Source: DASUSH01 sp036375215 | Lineage (GTDB): Bacteria; Actinomycetota; Thermoleophilia; Solirubrobacterales; 70-9 | Length of the DNA: 16,059 nt | Assembly: GCA_036375215.1 (NCBI GenBank) | Contig: DASUSH010000069.1 | Location: forward strand, 1-16,059 | Direction of reading: 5' to 3' | Shown here: positions 13,057 through 16,059 of the stretch, piece by piece | Position numbering within the stretch: position 1 is the stretch's first letter | Layout of the letters: every line of letters begins with the position of its first letter | The notes under the pieces: generated by a model | Database searches by the model: none | Seen by the model: only the letters and a program-made list of their open reading frames with translations | Told to the model about the DNA's origin: nothing | Made by a program: the position numbers and the translations under genes

Positions 13057-13583
13057 CCCAGCGGGCGCGGACGGTCACGCGCACCTATCTGGAGATGCGC
13101 TCGCCGGACGAGCTGCGCCCGGCCCGCGTCCCGGACCCGGCGCCCACGCTGGACCTCGTGAGCCCTCCGGACGGCTCGCTCAGCCGCGAGCTCTACCTGG
13201 CGGTGGGCCAGGCCTGGTGGTGGACCGAGCGCCAGGACTGGCCGGTCGAGGCATGGGAGCGCTGGGCCGCGGGGGCGGCGACCTGGGTGGGGCACCTGGC
13301 CGGGGAGCGCATCGGCTACGGCGAGCTCTACCTGCGCGAGCCGGGCGAGCTCGAGCTCGCCTACTTCGGCCTCCTGCCGGGCTGGAGCGGCCGCGGGCTC
13401 GGCGGCCACCTGCTCACCGAGCTCGTGCGCCGCGCCTGGAAGGCGCCGGGCACCAGCCGCGTCTGGCTGAGCACGGGCTCCCTCGACTCCGAGGCGGCCC
13501 TCCCCGGCTACCTGAAGCGCGGCTTCGTCCCGTTCAAGACCCTGGAGGAGCCGCGGCCCGCGCCTCCGAGGTTCCTCCCCTGA
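13053..13583 (+). CDS. GNAT family N-acetyltransferase
   Basis: A 176-aa GCN5-related acetyltransferase. Motif A is GLLPGWSGRGLGGHLL (acetyl-CoA pyrophosphate loop around residues 112-118), preceded by strand ELAYFG; the later strand RVWLSTGSLDS and the LPGYLKRGFVPFKT segment complete the fold. It is rich in Trp near residues 55-72. The substrate is not predictable. The GTG at 13053 was chosen because it overlaps the stop of the preceding Rossmann-like fragment and has GGACGG just upstream; GTG 13032 and ATG 13095 are alternatives. The 3' end overlaps the convergent MIP channel gene by 50 bp, so no separate terminator lies between them. Confidence 0.82.
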   Translation: MTQRARTVTRTYLEMRSPDELRPARVPDPAPTLDLVSPPDGSLSRELYLAVGQAWWWTERQDWPVEAWERWAAGAATWVGHLAGERIGYGELYLREPGELELAYFGLLPGWSGRGLGGHLLTELVRRAWKAPGTSRVWLSTGSLDSEAALPGYLKRGFVPFKTLEEPRPAPPRFLP

Positions 13584-14235
13584 CCGCCTGGTAGGCCAGG
13601 GCGCCGAGCGCCGCGCCTGCGACGGGACCCGCGACGTACACCCAGAGGTCCGTCCACTCGCCGCTCGCGATCGCCGGGCCGAGCGACCGCGCCGGGTTCA
13701 TCGAGGCGCCGGTGACGACGCCGCCGAAGAGCGCGTCGAGGCCGACCGTGGACCCGATCGCGATCGCCGCCGCCGACCCGACGGCGCGGACGTCGGTGGC
13801 GACGGCCATGATCACGAACATCAGGAAGGCGGTCATCACGACCTCGTAGACGAGCGCGCTGCCGACCTCGACGCTCGGCACGGTGGCGCCGAGGTCGGCG
13901 GGCTTGTCGGGCCAGATCGCGAGCAGCAGGAGCGCCGCGACGGCGGCGCCGGCGATCTGGGCAGCGACGTAGCTCACCGCCTCGCGAGCGGGGAAGTGAC
14001 GCGTGAGCGCGAACGCGACCGTGACCGCCGGGTTGATGTGGGCGCCCGACAGATGGCCGGTCGCGTAGACCATGGCCATGATGATCAGGCCGAAGACGAG
14101 CGCGACGCCGACGACGCCGAGCGCCCCGCCGTAGACCTCGTCGGCGACGATCGCCCCGCAGCCCGCGAAGACGAGCGCGAAGGCCGCGATGCCCTCCGCG
14201 GCCGCCCGGCGGCCGAGGGAGACCGAGCCGTCCAT
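13534..14235 (-). CDS. MIP-family (aquaporin-like) channel, last gene of the ars-type operon
   Basis: A 233-aa channel of the major intrinsic protein family, with six helices and two half-helices. Both pore motifs are intact: SGAHINPAVT (NPA at 68-70) and GASMNPARS (NPA at 180-182, Arg at 183). Aligned by eye with E. coli AqpZ, the selectivity-filter positions become F48, A168, A177 and R183, where AqpZ has Phe, His, Thr, Arg. Small residues should widen the pore beyond water, compatible with uncharged solutes such as glycerol or arsenous acid; this is inference. It is the third gene after arsC and a metallophosphoesterase (37-bp gap), which recalls the AqpS channel of the S. meliloti ars operon. 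The ATG at 14235 gives a normal N-terminus; the long upstream frame is a shadow. The Shine-Dalgarno sequence is weak. Confidence 0.9.
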   Translation of the reverse strand: MDGSVSLGRRAAAEGIAAFALVFAGCGAIVADEVYGGALGVVGVALVFGLIIMAMVYATGHLSGAHINPAVTVAFALTRHFPAREAVSYVAAQIAGAAVAALLLLAIWPDKPADLGATVPSVEVGSALVYEVVMTAFLMFVIMAVATDVRAVGSAAAIAIGSTVGLDALFGGVVTGASMNPARSLGPAIASGEWTDLWVYVAGPVAGAALGALAYQAVRGGTSEARAAAPPGS

Positions 14236-14272
14236 CAGGCGGCGGGCCGCGCTCGTGGTGCTCGCGGCGAGC

Positions 14273-14992
14273 TCACGCCGCGGCGACCAGCTTCTCGGCG
14301 TACTCCGCGGGCAGGCCAACCGCGCGGACCTCGGCCGCGACCGAGTCGGCGTCGTAGGGGACGCGCTCGATTCGCGCGTCGACGTGGCCACCGGCATCCG
14401 CGAGGACCGCGAACCCCGCCCTGGGGTCGCCGTCCTTCGACTTCCCGACCGAGCCGCAGTTGACGAACAGGACGCCGCCGTACTCGCGGATCCAGGGCTT
14501 GTGGGTGTGGCCGAAGACGAGCACGTCGCAATCGGCGCCGGCGGCGATCCGCTCGAACGTCCGGGCCGGCTTTTCCTCGAAGAGGTACTCGTTGACCTTG
14601 CGCGGCGAACCGTGGACCAGGCGGACCCGCCGGCCGGCGAGCTCGAAGCGCAGGTCGAACGGCAGGTCGCGCATGAAGTCCTTCGAGCGCCGATCCGTGT
14701 TGGCGAGCGTCCACTCCACGGACCCTTGGCCGAGGTCGCGGTCGTGCTGTGTGACGTAGGCGCAGCCGCAGTCCTCCTCGTCACGCGCGATCGCCCAGTC
14801 GTAGTTCCCGTAGATCGTCGGGATCGCGCGCTCCTCGAGCATCCGGCAGACCTCGTTCGGGTGCGGCCCGTAGCCCACCAGGTCCCCACCGCAGTAGATC
14901 TCGGTGATCCCGAGCTCCTCGATCCGGGCGAGCGCGGCCTCGAGCGCCGCGAGGTTCCCGTGGATGTCGGTGATGACCGCGACTTCGCTCAT
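14273..14992 (-). CDS. Calcineurin-like metallophosphoesterase in ars-type operon
   Basis: A 239-aa binuclear-metal phosphoesterase of the YfcE/MJ0936-like group. All metal ligands are present: D9 and H11 in DIHGN, D37 in GGDLVGYG, N63 in GNYD, H127 in VHGSP, and H162 and H164 in GHTH. It should hydrolyse a phosphodiester or phosphomonoester in the cytoplasm; the natural substrate is unknown. An unusual cysteine cluster, DCGCAYV at about 74-80, lies in the variable cap region. It begins 6 bp after the stop of arsC without a clear Shine-Dalgarno sequence, so it is probably coupled to it, and it precedes the MIP channel. Why a phosphoesterase should be co-expressed with arsenate reductase is not explained by established biology I can name. 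Confidence 0.93.
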   Translation of the reverse strand: MSEVAVITDIHGNLAALEAALARIEELGITEIYCGGDLVGYGPHPNEVCRMLEERAIPTIYGNYDWAIARDEEDCGCAYVTQHDRDLGQGSVEWTLANTDRRSKDFMRDLPFDLRFELAGRRVRLVHGSPRKVNEYLFEEKPARTFERIAAGADCDVLVFGHTHKPWIREYGGVLFVNCGSVGKSKDGDPRAGFAVLADAGGHVDARIERVPYDADSVAAEVRAVGLPAEYAEKLVAAA

Positions 14993-14998
14993 CGGCGC

Positions 14999-15616
14999 TC
15001 AGGCGACCGCCAGCGGTTCGCAGGTCTCCGCCGCGAGGCACTCGCGAGCCCTGCGGGTGACGATCGGGGCGACGAAGCCACGGACCGGGACGTCGGCGTA
15101 CTCGGCCAGGATCGCGTCGGTGCAGGCGCGGATCTCCTCGGGCGTCCTCTCGGCTCCGAATTCCTCGACGAGCGACGGTAGTAGGCGCCGCAGCCGCATC
15201 TGGTGCGCGGTGTCGTCGGAGCGGATCTCGTCGAGCCGGTCGGCGATCAGCTGTTTCACCCGGGCCTCGACCTGGTCGCGGATGACCCGGACCTCGTCGA
15301 GCGGCTTGCCGGCGGGGTCGTCGACTTCCCAGTCCTCGACGACGGTCGGGACGTAGGGGCAATTGGCCCCGCAGGCGAGCGTCACCGCCCAGTCGGCGTG
15401 GAGCTGCATCTCGGGCAGGAGCTTCCTCGGGCGGCGGCCGGAGAGGTCGATGCCGACCTCCTTCATCACCTGGACGACCTCGGGCCAGATCTCTTGCGCC
15501 GGCTGGTCGCCGGCGGACTCGGCGCGGATGTCCTCGGGCGCGTAGCGCTCCAAGAAGGCCTGGGCCATCTGCGAGCGGCCGGCGTTGTGGCTGCAGACAA
15601 AGAGCACGTACCTCAT
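14999..15616 (-). CDS. arsC: ArsC-type arsenate reductase with C-terminal helical extension
   Basis: A 205-aa protein with the low-molecular-weight tyrosine phosphatase fold used by thioredoxin- and mycothiol-type arsenate reductases, which convert arsenate to arsenite. The catalytic loop is CSHNAGR (C8 to R14, CX5R). Two further cysteines, C82 and C86 in ACGANCP, stand where the redox relay of pI258-type ArsC lies, pointing to thioredoxin coupling; the DWEVDDPAGKP motif carries the conserved Asp-Pro. Residues from about 135 to 205 form an extra helical region resembling the three-helix-bundle domain of actinobacterial ArsC-like proteins, usually found N-terminally. The start at 15616 has GAGGGAG on the minus strand about 8 bp upstream. 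The longer open frame is a shadow of arsR. First gene of the leftward operon. Confidence 0.92.
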   Translation of the reverse strand: MRYVLFVCSHNAGRSQMAQAFLERYAPEDIRAESAGDQPAQEIWPEVVQVMKEVGIDLSGRRPRKLLPEMQLHADWAVTLACGANCPYVPTVVEDWEVDDPAGKPLDEVRVIRDQVEARVKQLIADRLDEIRSDDTAHQMRLRRLLPSLVEEFGAERTPEEIRACTDAILAEYADVPVRGFVAPIVTRRARECLAAETCEPLAVA

Positions 15617-15648
15617 CGACGTCTCCCTCGTTGGGGTGGGCGGTGCGA

Positions 15649-15678
15649 ATCCTAAAACATTGACATCTGTCATTTCAA
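15649..15678 (-). promoter_or_regulatory. Candidate promoter of the arsC operon
   Basis: Reading leftward, TTGAAA (plus-strand 15673-15678) and TAGGAT (15649-15654) are separated by 18 bp, a good -35/-10 pair in unusually AT-rich DNA. The leader to the arsC start would be about 30 nt and includes its Shine-Dalgarno sequence. The element overlaps the rightward arsR promoter, so one bound repressor could control both directions. Confidence 0.5.
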
Positions 15679-15691
15679 TTGATATATGTAA
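15659..15691 (+). promoter_or_regulatory. arsR promoter with tandem ArsR-type operator
   Basis: A perfect -35 TTGACA (15660-15665), a 17-bp spacer and TATATG (15683-15688) end 7 bp before the arsR ATG, giving a probable leaderless transcript; there is no Shine-Dalgarno sequence. Two related 14-bp motifs overlie it, ATTGACATCTGTCA (15659-15672) and ATTGATATATGTAA (15678-15691), identical at 11 of 14 positions and 19 bp apart. The first contains a perfect dyad TGACA-TC-TGTCA. Such AT-rich dyads overlapping a divergent promoter are what ArsR/SmtB repressors bind. The promoter boxes are seen directly; operator function is inferred. Confidence 0.65.
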
Positions 15692-15695
15692 ATAG

Positions 15696-16049
15696 ATGGC
15701 CGTCGATCTGGACCTCGCGCCGAAGCAAAAGCGCCCCGCGGGCGAGCCCTGCTGCGAGCCGGTCGTGTACCCGGACATCGAGCGCACGCAGGCCGAGCGG
15801 ATGGGGCGGGTGGCGAAGGCGCTGGGCGACCCGATCCGGATGCAGCTCGTCGACGTCCTGCGAAAGCACGCCGGCAAGGTCTGCGTCTGCGAGCTCGTGC
15901 CGCTCTTCGACCTCTCGCAGCCGACGGTCTCGCACCACCTCAAGGTGCTGCGGGAGGCCGGGATCGTCGGCTCGGAGCGCCAGGGCCTGTGGGCCTACTA
16001 CTACGTCAACCCCGAAGCGTTGGAGGAACTGAGCGCATGGCTGAGCTAG
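15696..16049 (+). CDS. arsR: ArsR/SmtB-family metalloid-responsive repressor
   Basis: A 117-aa winged-helix repressor that leaves DNA when it binds arsenite or a related thiophilic ion. The helix-turn-helix is DLSQPTVSHHLKVLREAGI (72-90), preceded by ALGDPIRMQLVDVL, the standard ArsR opening. Possible sensor cysteines are C63 and C65 in VCVCEL, and the pair C19-C20 in an N-terminal extension (EPCCEP). Corynebacterium glutamicum ArsR uses an adjacent N-terminal Cys pair plus one further Cys to bind As(III), and this arrangement looks alike. It is divergent from the arsC operon and likely represses both itself and that operon through the shared region. The ATG at 15696 has no ribosome binding site but a promoter 7 bp upstream. 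Its 3' end overlaps a possible next start. Confidence 0.93.
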   Translation: MAVDLDLAPKQKRPAGEPCCEPVVYPDIERTQAERMGRVAKALGDPIRMQLVDVLRKHAGKVCVCELVPLFDLSQPTVSHHLKVLREAGIVGSERQGLWAYYYVNPEALEELSAWLS

Positions 16050-16059
16050 AGACCAGGGA
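16037..16059 (+). CDS. Start of a further gene, cut by the window edge
   Basis: An ATG at 16037 in another frame, inside the last codons of arsR, is preceded by GGAGGA (16022-16027) with 9 bp between. Seven codons (MAELETR) are visible. The signal and 13-bp overlap suggest a gene co-transcribed with arsR. Its family cannot be told; in comparable loci an arsenite permease, a methyltransferase or another reductase would be usual. Confidence 0.5.

Noticed and set aside
15617..15943. N-terminal extension of the arsC frame to 15943.
   Set aside because: It runs antisense through arsR and the AT-rich promoter; the family start and a Shine-Dalgarno sequence are at 15616.
1..16059. A defence island, toxin-antitoxin pair, CRISPR array or mobile element.
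   Set aside because: I found no transposase, integrase, Cas, nuclease or toxin-like gene, no regular short direct repeats, and no target-site duplications.

Overview
The window is a GC-rich actinobacterial chromosome segment. Reading frames end almost every codon in G or C, starts are often GTG or TTG, and genes are packed tightly. The mix of families (AlgH/YqgE protein, CnoX-like thioredoxin with CcdA, Pat-like acetyltransferase domain, ArsR with a Cys-Cys pair) and the codon style suggest a soil actinobacterium, perhaps of the Thermoleophilia/Solirubrobacterales. That placement is an inference from style, not from a marker gene. I see no rRNA, tRNA, CRISPR, insertion sequence or phage gene.

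Layout. 1-1.5 kb: DNA polymerase IV (minus), divergent from a small unknown protein (plus). 1.5-3.1 kb: a thioredoxin-TPR protein followed by CcdA (minus), closed by a symmetrical hairpin that contains the stop codons of both convergent genes. 3.1-5.2 kb (plus): AlgH/YqgE protein, a relic of a metallo-beta-lactamase-fold hydrolase, then a class C beta-lactamase-like serine hydrolase. 5.2-8.0 kb (minus): a CPA1-type Na+/H+ antiporter followed by an overlapping MFS exporter. 8.05-9.0 kb (plus): an EamA/DMT transporter whose end overlaps the first codons of a lost VOC/glyoxalase gene. 9.06-11.3 kb (minus): an ABC-2 exporter (ATPase, permease) translationally coupled to a GNAT acetyltransferase. 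11.4-12.9 kb (minus): a group II PLP-dependent decarboxylase preceded by a short coupled upstream ORF. 12.96-13.6 kb (plus): a Rossmann-fold relic coupled to a second GNAT. 13.5-16.06 kb: an arsenic-type locus.

The arsenic-type locus is the most coherent system. arsR points right. An arsC-type arsenate reductase, a calcineurin-like metallophosphoesterase and an MIP (aquaporin-family) channel point left as one likely operon. The shared 79-bp gap is AT-rich, unlike the rest of the window, and carries overlapping divergent promoters and a tandem dyad motif that looks like an ArsR operator. No arsenite pump gene (ArsB/Acr3) is visible in the window, so the MIP channel may be the exit route for arsenite made by ArsC, as proposed for the aqpS-containing ars operon of Sinorhizobium meliloti. 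The gene starting at the right edge could still be a pump.

Two broader patterns recur. First, junctions where a start codon overlaps the preceding stop as GTGA or TTGA occur five times, and in three of them the upstream or downstream partner is only a gene fragment. Second, two divergent gene pairs have only 33 and 38 bp between start codons and no clear Shine-Dalgarno sequence, which implies leaderless or nearly leaderless transcripts.
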